DNA of 64,000 nt from positions 44,059 through 108,058 of the forward strand of contig JAPPLN010000113.1 of NCBI GenBank assembly GCA_028874175.1. The letters are read 5' to 3'. The stretch's first letter is position 1; each line of letters begins with the position of its first letter. The notes under the pieces are model-generated. The model made no database searches. It worked only from the letters and a program-made list of their open reading frames with translations, and was not told where the DNA came from. Shown here piece after piece: positions 52,815-60,320 of the stretch. The position numbers and the translations under genes were made by a program. The DNA is from Chloroflexota bacterium (GTDB lineage Bacteria > Chloroflexota > UBA11872).

Positions 52815-53279
52815 GTGAAGTACACCCGCGAGGTCGTGATTGACCTGCCGCGCGATCGCGTGATCGAGCTATTCGACAACGCTGACAACCTGACGAAGTG
52901 GCAGGAAGGTTTGCAAGCGTTCGAGCACGTCAGCGGCGAGCCGGGAGAGTCCGGCGCCAAGTCGCGCCTGGTGTATGACCACCGAGGTCGCAGTTTCGAG
53001 CTGATCGAGACGATCACGGAGCGCAATCTGCCTGATGACTTCTCGGCCATCTACGAGACCGAAGGCGTCTGGAACCTGATGAAGAACCGGTTTGAGGAAG
53101 ACGGACCGGACCGCACGCGCTGGATTGCCGAGTCGAATTTTCGCCCCCAGGGGCTCAAGATGAAGCTGATGGCGATCATTCTGCGACCGCTGTTCACCGC
53201 AAGGACTAAGAAGACCCTGAACGACTTCAAGGCATTTGCCGAAGGCGAGGGTCGCGGGGACGAGCGTTCGACCGAATAG
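52815..53279 (+). CDS. SRPBCC-fold (START-like) protein, copy 1
   Basis: 154 aa lipid/ligand-binding-fold protein: KYTREVVIDLPRDRVIELFDNADNLTKWQEGLQAFEHVSG opens like polyketide-cyclase/START proteins; RLVYDHRGRSFELIETITERN and FKAFAEGEGRG follow. GGAG seven bases before the GTG fixes the start. Role unknown; such proteins can be cyclases, ubiquinone chaperones or ligand binders. The whole unit, with leader, is duplicated downstream. Confidence 0.8.
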   Translation: MKYTREVVIDLPRDRVIELFDNADNLTKWQEGLQAFEHVSGEPGESGAKSRLVYDHRGRSFELIETITERNLPDDFSAIYETEGVWNLMKNRFEEDGPDRTRWIAESNFRPQGLKMKLMAIILRPLFTARTKKTLNDFKAFAEGEGRGDERSTE

Positions 53280-53408
53280 CGCTAGCGTGTACCTTGGGTT
53301 CAAGCACGCCGAGTGTTTTTCGGCCTGGTCCGCAGTGATGTGCGGCGCGTCCGGAGGACGGATCGTCGCGTTGCTTAGCGACCCTTCTGGTTGGAGTGGA
53401 GGCTCCCT

Positions 53409-53858
53409 GTGAAATACACCCGTGACGTCGTCATCGACTTGCCGCGCGATCGTGTGATCGAGCTATTCATGGACCGGGACAACATGCCGAAGTGGCAGAC
53501 GGGCCTGAAGAGTTTTGAACACGTCAGCGGCGAGCCCGGGCAAGCCGGGGAGACCTCCCGGCTGGTGTACGAGCACCGCGGCCAGGACGTCGAGATGATC
53601 GAAACGGTCACGTCGCAAAGCCTGCCGGACGCATTAGCGGGCACCTATGAGACCGAAGGCGTATGGAACTACATCAACAACCGGTTCGTGGAAGAGGGAC
53701 CGGACCGCACGCGCTGGATTGCGGAGACGGAGTTCCGCTTCTCGGACTGGAAGATGTTGGTGATGTCCATCGTCATGCGGTTTGCATTCACGGGGCAGAC
53801 CAAGAAGGCGCTGCGCGATTTCAAGGCGTTTGCCGAGGGCGAAGGGCGCGGGGAGTAG
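53409..53858 (+). CDS. SRPBCC-fold (START-like) protein, copy 2
   Basis: 149 aa paralogue of the preceding gene: KYTRDVVIDLPRDRVIELFMDRDNMPKWQTGLKSFEHVSG, YETEGVWNYINNRFVEEGPDRTRWIAE, LRDFKAFAEGEGRGE. GGAGG lies just upstream of GTG in the same sequence context (GGCTCCCTGTGAA) as copy 1. The 130 bases before it are recognisably the same leader as that before copy 1. Confidence 0.8.
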   Translation: MKYTRDVVIDLPRDRVIELFMDRDNMPKWQTGLKSFEHVSGEPGQAGETSRLVYEHRGQDVEMIETVTSQSLPDALAGTYETEGVWNYINNRFVEEGPDRTRWIAETEFRFSDWKMLVMSIVMRFAFTGQTKKALRDFKAFAEGEGRGE

Positions 53859-53898
53859 CGGCCAGCTCGATCTGCAGCGGGCCAACGCAGCAGGGACG

Positions 53899-54122
53899 TC
53901 TCGGACCCGGAGGGCGTCACGCTGGTGCATAACGTGCATGTCTGGACGATTGTCTCCGGGAACGAGGCGCTCACCGCGCACGTGATACCGGACCCAGGAT
54001 TCCTCTGCGATCTCAGCCTGCTGGTGAGCCGTGGGCCTCAGTTCCTGCGCCGGTTGCAGCGCGTGCGTTTGGAAATGCGGCACGCCGTCGGATTGATGGT
54101 TAACGGACCGCGCGGGCGTTAG
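53899..54122 (+). pseudogene. Fragment of a CDF cation-efflux transporter C-terminal domain
   Basis: The frame reads DVSDPEGVTLVHNVHVWTIVSGNEALTAHVIPDPG, which is the cytoplasmic metal-binding domain of CzcD/ZitB-type CDF proteins (usual form xGVxxVHDLHVWTIxSGxxALSAHV). The following ~40 residues (LCDLSLLVSRGPQFLRRLQRVRLEMRHAVG) are degraded and no membrane domain or start precedes it. Tail-to-tail with an intact CDF gene on the other strand but not a copy of it. The frame is open only from about 53.9 kb. Confidence 0.6.
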
Positions 54123-55117
54123 TGGCGGTGGAGTGACAGCCCATCATGTTCATGGGCGGATGTTTGATCGTTGGCGGTGCCTGCTTGATCGGCGGGGTCG
54201 ACATGAATGACTGCCTCGCCCAGGTAAGGGATGGCGTGGGTGAGCGCATGGGAGACGCGCTGCTCCAGCTCGTGTGCCTGCTTGAGCGAAAGGTCACCGT
54301 TTGCCGTGAGATGCACTTCCGCGTGCAGGCGGTGGCCAATCCAGCGTGCCCGTGACGAGGTAACAGCTCGGACGCCTTGTACGTGCAGGGCCTCGTGCTC
54401 CAGATTGTCAAGGATCTCCGGGTCGACTCCGTCGAGCATGCGCCCAAATACGGTCTTGGCGGAGTCGTACACGATCTTTGCGATGAGTACGCTGATGCCC
54501 AGCCCCACGATGGGGTCGGCTATCGGGAAGCCTGACCAGATCGCGATGGCGCCGGCGACGACGGCGAGGCTGGCCAGACCATCCGTCCGGGCGTGATATC
54601 CGTCGGCCACCAGCGCGGCGCTGTTGATTTCGCGCCCGACGCGGATGCGGAACAGCGCGACGGCCTCGTTACCGATAAAGCCTATGGCCCCGGCCGCGGC
54701 GACCGCCCACACCAGTTGAACGTCTCGCGGGTTGAGCAACCGATCGACGGACTGGTAGGCGGCCACGATTGCGCTGGACAGGATCACGAGAACGATGGTT
54801 GCTCCAGCGAGGTCCTCGACCCTGCCGAAGCCATAGCCGAACCGCCGCGTTGCTGTGCGGCGTGCAAACAGGAAGGCAATCCACAAGGGGACGGCCGTCA
54901 TCGCATCGCCTACGTTGTGGATGGTGTCGGCCAGCAACGCCACGCTTCCGGAAACGGCGAAGACGGCCGCCTGGAGCACTGCGGTAATCCCCAGTCCCAC
55001 GAATGACCACTTGATGGCCCAGATGCCACGGCTGGTCGTCGCAATGGTCGGGTCGACTGCGCCGTGGGTGTGGGCGTGCTTCTCGTCCTCTCCGTGATGG
55101 CGGTGATGGTGCTGCAT
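54119..55117 (-). CDS. Cation diffusion facilitator family transporter
   Basis: Exports divalent metal (Zn, Fe, Mn or Co) in exchange for protons. 332 aa with a His-rich N-terminus (MQHHHRHHGEDEKHAHTHG) and C-terminus (HEHDGLSLHRH). Membrane helices carry the site-A residues ADTIHNVGDA and ADGYHARTDG (HxxxD twice). The C-terminal domain has LEHEALHVQGVRAVTSSRARWIGHRLHAEVHLTANGDLS. The N-terminal segment IWAIKWSFVGLGITAVLQ matches the FieF/MMT1-like group. Metal identity not predictable with confidence. Confidence 0.9.
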   Translation of the reverse strand: MQHHHRHHGEDEKHAHTHGAVDPTIATTSRGIWAIKWSFVGLGITAVLQAAVFAVSGSVALLADTIHNVGDAMTAVPLWIAFLFARRTATRRFGYGFGRVEDLAGATIVLVILSSAIVAAYQSVDRLLNPRDVQLVWAVAAAGAIGFIGNEAVALFRIRVGREINSAALVADGYHARTDGLASLAVVAGAIAIWSGFPIADPIVGLGISVLIAKIVYDSAKTVFGRMLDGVDPEILDNLEHEALHVQGVRAVTSSRARWIGHRLHAEVHLTANGDLSLKQAHELEQRVSHALTHAIPYLGEAVIHVDPADQAGTANDQTSAHEHDGLSLHRH

Positions 55118-55365
55118 AGCGCTGAATTTAGCCTGAATCCGGAGCTCGTAGCTAACAGGAGGGGTTCGCGCCGCGCGCTGCGTGACAGCAGGATAGACCC
55201 ACGTCTAGCACGCAAGTCTCGCCGGGCGGCCACGAGGCGGATGCCATCCGAGCACCGTGGTCAGGACGTTTGAATGACGGAGACGGTGCTATCGCGGAAC
55301 CTGCCCGGCGAGCTGGCGGGTCGCGGCCAGCTTGACGTCAGACGTGCAGCCACGGGCTGCGACGT

Positions 55366-57219
55366 TTATTCCTCGTGGCCGGCGGTTGACTCCAGTTCGA
55401 GGGTGTAGGGCAACGCGCCGACGGGGAGGGGTTCGGGCCGTTCCGTCACCAGATCCTCCAGATCGGCTTCGGAGGCGTTCAAGCCCAAGTAGTCCAACGT
55501 GTCGGCGTACGGCAGGCCCTGGTCGGGGTCCCAGCCGCGGTCGTGGTAGTAGCCCTGGACGTAGGTGCGGACTTCCTCGCGCGGCAAACGGTAGTCGCTG
55601 AGGGGTCCCTGACGGATGGGCTGGTGCAGGCGCTCGGGCAGGCGGTCATCCTGGGCGGTCATGCCTTCGCGCAGGTTGAAGAGCCGCGCCATGGTGAGGC
55701 CGCGTTCGAAGGTTTCGTGCAGTTCCTCGGGGGTCATGTCCCACCCGGTGACGGCGTTGAGGAGTTCCAGCGCCTTGGTGTCGTCGTAGTCCAGGAACTG
55801 GCAGAGGCCGACGGTGTTGCGGACGGAGGTTCGCTTGAGGCCGGCGCCGGTGTGATCGCCGCCGGTGGGGGTGATGGGGTAGTTGTCGCGCATGTCCTTC
55901 ATGGCGCGCGGGTCGTGCATGGCGACTTCCAGGCCCTTGACGTGGACGACGTAGTCCTCGGCATCGCCGCCGATGGTGCGGGCGGCACGGAGGGCGCCTT
56001 CGGCCAGCAGGTCGCCGATACCGTCGCGGTAGGCGATCTTCTCGATGAGATCCAGCAGGTCCTGGGCCGAGCCGAACTGGAGAGACTGGCCGTCTTCGTT
56101 GAAGTCGCGCAGGCGGCCCATTTCGTGCATTTCCATGGCCCAAGCGATGGTGGCGCCGGCGGAGATGCTGTCCATGCCCAGGTAGTTGAGCATCTCGTTG
56201 CCCTTGCAGACGGCCATGATGTCGGTGACGCCGGTGTTGGTCCCGATGGCGGCCAGCGTTTCGTACTCGGGGCCACCGTACTTGGGCCGGACCTTGACTT
56301 TGGGCGCGTCGATCTTCACGCGCTTCTTGCAACGCACGGAGCAGGCGAAGCAGCGGTCCATGTGGTCGATGACCTGGTCGCGCATGGCGATGGCGTCGAT
56401 GTTGCCGGCCCCGTCCAGCTGCCCATCGCGGAAGTTATGGACGATGAGATGGCCTTCAAGCTGCTTGGCGCGGACCGTGGCGCCAGTGCCCCAGGTGTGC
56501 AGCCGGTAGTGCGTACCGCCTTCGCCGAGCGTTTCGCGGGCGACCCACCGGGCGGTGTCCTTGACCGGATCGCGGTCGGCCACCTGCACCCGACGGCTAC
56601 CGCGAACGGCAATGGCCTTGAGGTTCTTGGAGCCCATGACCGCGCCGAGCCCGGTGCGGCCGGCAACCTCGTTCAGGTCGTTGACGATGCAGGCGTAGCG
56701 GACGAGGTTCTCGCCGGCGGGACCGATCTGGGTGACGCGGATCTGCTGGTCGCCCAGCTCCTCGCGGATGGCAGTCTCGACGGGGCCGGTGATCTTGCCC
56801 CAGAGGTGGGTGGCGTCGCGGAATTCGACCTGGTCGTCCTTGATCCAGAGGTAGACGGGCTCGGACGCGCGGCCCTGGATGACGATGCCGTCCCAGCCGG
56901 CCTGCTTGAGCTCGGACCCCCAGTAGCCGCCGGCTTCGGACTCGCCGAAGAGTCCGGTGAGCGGCGACTTGGCGCCCACGCTGTGGCGGCCGGCGCCAGG
57001 CAGGGCCACGCCGGTGGTGGGTCCCATGGCGAAGACCAGGCGGTTGACGGGATCGAATGCGTCAGCGCCGCGCGGCGTCTCCGTAAGCAGGTAGTGGGCG
57101 ATGAGGTTGCGGCCGCCGAGGTGCTTGCGGAAGAAGGCGTCGCCGGGCTGTTCGGTCCAGCAGCGGCGCTCGGTCAGGTCCACGCGCAGGATTCGGTTCT
57201 GGATCGCGGTTGGCGCCAT
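55366..57219 (-). CDS. Aldehyde:ferredoxin oxidoreductase family enzyme (tungsten-pterin)
   Basis: Oxidises aldehydes or reduces acids with a tungsto- or molybdo-bispyranopterin and one [4Fe-4S] cluster. RVDLTERRCWTEQPGDAFFRKHLGGRNLIAHYLL and FAMGPTTGVALPGAGRHSVGAKSPLTGLFGESEAGGYWGSELKQAGWDGIVIQG form domain 1; NDLNEVAGRTGLGAVMGSKNLKAIAVRG binds pterin. Cluster cysteines: CFACSVRC (CxxCxxxC) plus Cys in NTVGLCQFLDYDD. 617 aa, full length. The start overlaps the MoaD-like stop by one base. Substrate unknown. The 633-aa antisense ORF is a shadow. Confidence 0.92.
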   Translation of the reverse strand: MAPTAIQNRILRVDLTERRCWTEQPGDAFFRKHLGGRNLIAHYLLTETPRGADAFDPVNRLVFAMGPTTGVALPGAGRHSVGAKSPLTGLFGESEAGGYWGSELKQAGWDGIVIQGRASEPVYLWIKDDQVEFRDATHLWGKITGPVETAIREELGDQQIRVTQIGPAGENLVRYACIVNDLNEVAGRTGLGAVMGSKNLKAIAVRGSRRVQVADRDPVKDTARWVARETLGEGGTHYRLHTWGTGATVRAKQLEGHLIVHNFRDGQLDGAGNIDAIAMRDQVIDHMDRCFACSVRCKKRVKIDAPKVKVRPKYGGPEYETLAAIGTNTGVTDIMAVCKGNEMLNYLGMDSISAGATIAWAMEMHEMGRLRDFNEDGQSLQFGSAQDLLDLIEKIAYRDGIGDLLAEGALRAARTIGGDAEDYVVHVKGLEVAMHDPRAMKDMRDNYPITPTGGDHTGAGLKRTSVRNTVGLCQFLDYDDTKALELLNAVTGWDMTPEELHETFERGLTMARLFNLREGMTAQDDRLPERLHQPIRQGPLSDYRLPREEVRTYVQGYYHDRGWDPDQGLPYADTLDYLGLNASEADLEDLVTERPEPLPVGALPYTLELESTAGHEE

Positions 57220-57482
57220 CAGCTCGCTCCCATTCCGCCGGACATCGGAACCAGGACCTCCAGCGTATCGCCGTCGCGCAGTTTCGTCTCGCGCGAGGCC
57301 AGCACGTCGTTGACGCCGAGGGTCAGGCGGCGTGATTCATCAAGGCCGTGGGCATCGAGCAGATCGCCGACGGTTGAGCCGGCGGGGGCTTCTACGACCC
57401 GGACACGGCCTTCGCCGGGGAAGAAGCGGGCGAGGTCGGCGTAGGGCCGGACGCGGATGCGGATGGAACAGTTCTGGGCCAT
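57219..57482 (-). CDS. MoaD/ThiS-like ubiquitin-fold protein
   Basis: Sulfur-carrier fold of 87 aa, normally the sulfur donor for pterin dithiolene formation. SIRIRVRPYADLARFFPGEGRVRVVEAPAGSTVGDLLDAHGLDE and NDVLASRETKLRDGDTLEVLVPMSGG are typical. But the usual C-terminal Gly-Gly is followed by four more residues, MGAS. Start: MAQNCS rather than the ORF-track MIPQES, which has no Shine-Dalgarno and would add 11 residues. Coupled to the AOR gene. Confidence 0.85.
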   Translation of the reverse strand: MAQNCSIRIRVRPYADLARFFPGEGRVRVVEAPAGSTVGDLLDAHGLDESRRLTLGVNDVLASRETKLRDGDTLEVLVPMSGGMGAS

Positions 57483-57588
57483 TTCTGAGTCTCTCGAACT
57501 CTCCTGCGGGATCATTGACGTGCAGCCAACGGAAGTCAGCCGCCGGCACCAGCACTACGGTGCCTGGAACGACGGCTTGCCGCATGCC

Positions 57589-57620
57589 CTGATATCATTT
57601 TGGCAGTGAACTGATATCAT
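57589..57620. promoter_or_regulatory. Two-site palindromic operator of the FitAB-type pair
   Basis: CTGATATCAT occurs twice. The palindromic core TGATATCA at 57590-57597 and 57612-57619 is separated by 14 bases (22-bp period, two helical turns). The second copy ends 11 bases before the antitoxin ATG and also contains TATCAT, usable as a -10. FitA of Neisseria binds an inverted pair of 8-bp sites with similar N14 spacing. Confidence 0.65.
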
Positions 57621-57630
57621 AGGTTGGAGC

Positions 57631-57879
57631 ATGGCCATGCCGCAGGTGGCAGTGCGCGGGCTCCCCGAGGACGTGCATCGGAAACTCAAGGAAGCTGCTC
57701 GCCGAAACCACAGAAGTCTCAATGGCGAAATCGTGACGAGGTTAACGGCCTCCGTGAATTCGAACCAGATCGACCCTCAGGCGCTGCTCGATCAGATTCA
57801 GAGGCGGTACGAACGAATCGGGCCTATCCATCTCAGTGCCAGCGAAATACGGGAGCTTCGAGACGCCGGTCGACGATGA
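57631..57879 (+). CDS. Ribbon-helix-helix antitoxin, FitA-like
   Basis: 82 aa. PQVAVRGLPEDVHRKLKEAARRNHRSLNGEIVTRL is the RHH DNA-binding fold of the FitA/Arc type; the C-terminal part (ALLDQIQRRYERIGPIHLSASEIRELRDAGRR) would bind the toxin. GGTTGGAGC ahead of the ATG provides a ribosome-binding site. The stop overlaps the toxin start (ATGA). Divergent from the MoaD-AOR operon. Confidence 0.87.
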   Translation: MAMPQVAVRGLPEDVHRKLKEAARRNHRSLNGEIVTRLTASVNSNQIDPQALLDQIQRRYERIGPIHLSASEIRELRDAGRR

Positions 57880-58286
57880 TCGTCGTCGACACCAATGTCA
57901 TGGTCATGCTGGTCGTTGGAGGACCGGGCGGAGCCGAGGCGGCACGTCTGTATGGCCGAGACAACGAGTGGGTAGCGCCGCCGATTCTGATAAGCGAACT
58001 TCGCAACGTACTAATCGGATCAGTCCGCCGCGGTGCGATACCACGCCACGAGGCAGTCTCGATGGTCGACCACGCCTCGCTCGTGCTCGGCGACCGCGTA
58101 TTCGACGCGTCGCACTCCGACGTGCTCGACGTCGCACTGAACTGCGGGCTGACCGCCTATGACGCCGAGTTTGTCGTCCTGGCCCGCCGGCTCGGCGTTT
58201 CCCTGGCGACTTCGGATCGCGAGATATTGCGAAATGCCTCGGACGTAGCCGCACGGTTGTCGACGTTGGTGAACGGACAGGCGTAG
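57876..58286 (+). CDS. PIN-domain ribonuclease toxin, VapC/FitB-like
   Basis: 136 aa: MIVVDTNVMVMLVV, APPILISELRNVLIGSVRR, and DVLDVALNCGLTAYDAEFVVLARRLGVSLATSDREIL hold the PIN acidic residues (Asp5, Glu in SELRN, Asp of YDAEF, Asp of TSDRE). Translationally coupled to the antitoxin. The longer ORF in the track begins at an unrelated TTG in another gene's leader. Confidence 0.9.
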   Translation: MIVVDTNVMVMLVVGGPGGAEAARLYGRDNEWVAPPILISELRNVLIGSVRRGAIPRHEAVSMVDHASLVLGDRVFDASHSDVLDVALNCGLTAYDAEFVVLARRLGVSLATSDREILRNASDVAARLSTLVNGQA

Positions 58287-58300
58287 AGGGGCCGCAAGCG

Positions 58301-59218
58301 CTAGGGCACGCGCACGCCGGTGGTGTTGGTATTGACGCGGTAGACGCTGCCGCGGGCGGTGACGAAGAGGGTGGACCAGTCGGGGCCGCCCCAGGCGAGG
58401 TTGGCGGGTTGCTCGGGGAACTTGACGAGGCCGACCACGGTGCCGTCACGCTCGATCACCCACACGGCGTTGCCGGGTCCGGTGGACCAGAGGCGGCCGT
58501 TCATATCGCACTTCATGCCGTCGGGGTTGTTGGGTTCGGGGTAGGGATCCATGTCGACGAACTGGCGCGAGTTGTCCAGCGTGCCGTCGTCCGCAACATG
58601 GAAGGCCCAGATGTCGCGCGGTCCGCCTGAGTCGCCGATATACAGCGTGGCTTCGTCAGGTGAGAAGGCGAGCCCGTTGGGCTTGAGGAAGCGGTCGCTC
58701 AGGAGGGTGAGGGCACCGTCCGTTCCCAGACGGTAGACGCCGCAGACCGGCTGTTCCTGGACCTCCGGCGGCAGGTCAATAATCCCGTAGGGCGGGTCGG
58801 TGAAGTAGATGTCGCCGTTGCGCTTGACGACGATGTCGTTGGGGCTGTTCAAGCGTCCGCCGTTGAAATGGGTGGCGATGGGCGTGGGCTGGTTGTTCTG
58901 GTCGAAGCGCAGGACGGCGCGCGCGCCGTGGGTGCAACCGAGCAGGCGGCCTTCGCGGTCGAGGGTGAGGCCGTTGGTGGAACCGTTGAAGGCGCGGAAA
59001 GTCGTGAGCTCGGGGCCTTCGGGCAGCTGGCGCCAGCGGCAGATCCGGTCGTTGGGAATGTCGCTGAACAGCAGGTGGTCGCCGCGCCAGACGGGGCCCT
59101 CGGTGAAGCCGAGACCGCCGGCGATGCGTTCCAGGTTGGTGCCGGGCTCGATCAGCTCGGCGAGGCGCCCGGACACGTCCTCCAGCTCAACGTCGAAATG
59201 CGGGATCGGTTCGGCCAC
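58301..59218 (-). CDS. SMP-30/gluconolactonase-like beta-propeller hydrolase
   Basis: Six-bladed propeller lactonase or esterase, metal dependent. GLGFTEGPVWRGDHLLFSDIPNDRI has the first-blade metal Glu; NGLTLDREGRLLGCTHGARAVLRFD, NSPNDIVVKRNGDIYFTDPPYG (metal Asn/Asp), KPNGLAFSPDEATLYIGDS and PDGMKCDMNGRLWST are the blade motifs. GTG start (MAEPIPHFDVEL) chosen because GGAG lies eight bases before it and the longer ORF runs into the divergent gene's promoter. About 305 aa. Gluconolactone is one possible substrate. Confidence 0.88.
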   Translation of the reverse strand: MAEPIPHFDVELEDVSGRLAELIEPGTNLERIAGGLGFTEGPVWRGDHLLFSDIPNDRICRWRQLPEGPELTTFRAFNGSTNGLTLDREGRLLGCTHGARAVLRFDQNNQPTPIATHFNGGRLNSPNDIVVKRNGDIYFTDPPYGIIDLPPEVQEQPVCGVYRLGTDGALTLLSDRFLKPNGLAFSPDEATLYIGDSGGPRDIWAFHVADDGTLDNSRQFVDMDPYPEPNNPDGMKCDMNGRLWSTGPGNAVWVIERDGTVVGLVKFPEQPANLAWGGPDWSTLFVTARGSVYRVNTNTTGVRVP

Positions 59219-59372
59219 GGTGCGGGCTCCAAAGGACAAGTCTCGTTGGCACCGATATTGCCCGATTCGCGATCTGCCGGTCACGTTCCCGCGCTGTGGG
59301 AACTGTGCGGGTTGCGGCAAACCCAGCGCAGGCGCACGATGAGGCTGGCGATGGCTTCGGACGGTGATCACC

Positions 59373-60308
59373 ATGACCAACGACCTGCCACAGGTTCCGC
59401 CCGTGACACTGGGGCGGTCGGGCGTGCGGTCCACCAAGCTGGCGCTGGGGTCGGCCAACTGGATCGGCCGGGTGGGCGACGAGGCCTACGTCGAGCTGTT
59501 GCGCGAGGCGTTCCGCCTTGGCATCCGCCATGTCGATACCGCGCCCTCTTATGCGCAGGGATGGCTGGTGGAACGGCTGAAAGAAGCCGAGGCTCCCGAC
59601 GACCTGCTGATCGTCACCAAGATCGGGCGCTACATGGGCGACGACGGTATCGAGTACGACTTCGGTCCTGATCGAGCGGTGCGCAGCGTGCACGACAGCC
59701 TGGCGGAGCTAGGGCTGGAGCGCCTGCCGGTTGTCAAGGTGCATGACGCGAGGCCCGACCACTGGGATCAGATCATGGCGCCACACGGCATGCTGGCCGC
59801 GCTGCGGCGACTACAGAGCGAGGGCCTGGTAGGTGCAATTGGTACGGCGGTGGGGAACGCGGACTTCGCGGCAATGGCGGCCGAGAGCGGGGAGTTCGAC
59901 ATCATCGGCTCGTACCACCACTACACGCTGCTCAACCAGGACGCGGCCCGGCGCATCCATCCGCACGCGCGGCGGCATGACCTGGGCGTGATCAACATCA
60001 GCCCGTTCGGCGGGAACATCCTAGGCACGGGCGCGGTGCCAGGTGCACGTTACAGCTACCGGGAGGCCGCGCCCGAGGTACTGAACGAAGTGCGGGACAT
60101 GGAGCAGCGCGCCCAGGCTCACGGGCTGGACCTGCCGACGGCGGCCCTGGCCTACTCGCTGGCTTGCCCGGACATCAACGTCAACGTGATTGGTCCAACC
60201 TCGATCGAGGAATTGCACGCCGATGTGGCGGCCTTGAGAGTGGCCGAGGAGTTCGGGAACTTCGGCGATATCGTGTCGCCGGTTGAGTTTCCGAACGACT
60301 GGTTCTAG
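59373..60308 (+). CDS. Aldo/keto reductase family oxidoreductase
   Basis: NADPH-dependent TIM-barrel reductase, about 311 aa. Catalytic tetrad visible: Asp in RHVDTAPSYAQGW, Tyr in PSYAQG, Lys in LLIVTKIGRYMG, His in LPVVKVHDARPDH. NADPH-binding C-terminus is represented by NVNVIGPTSIEELHADVAAL. Resembles L-fucose/D-threo-aldose dehydrogenase-type AKRs. ATG start; a GTG three codons earlier is possible. Divergent from the SMP-30 gene: a sugar dehydrogenase plus lactonase pair would make sense (inference). Confidence 0.87.
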   Translation: MTNDLPQVPPVTLGRSGVRSTKLALGSANWIGRVGDEAYVELLREAFRLGIRHVDTAPSYAQGWLVERLKEAEAPDDLLIVTKIGRYMGDDGIEYDFGPDRAVRSVHDSLAELGLERLPVVKVHDARPDHWDQIMAPHGMLAALRRLQSEGLVGAIGTAVGNADFAAMAAESGEFDIIGSYHHYTLLNQDAARRIHPHARRHDLGVINISPFGGNILGTGAVPGARYSYREAAPEVLNEVRDMEQRAQAHGLDLPTAALAYSLACPDINVNVIGPTSIEELHADVAALRVAEEFGNFGDIVSPVEFPNDWF

Positions 60309-60320
60309 GGGTGCGCGGAC

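Noticed and set aside
55543-57444. 633-aa plus-strand ORF
   Set aside because: Antisense of the AOR gene, with Val/Gly/Ala/Asp shadow composition.
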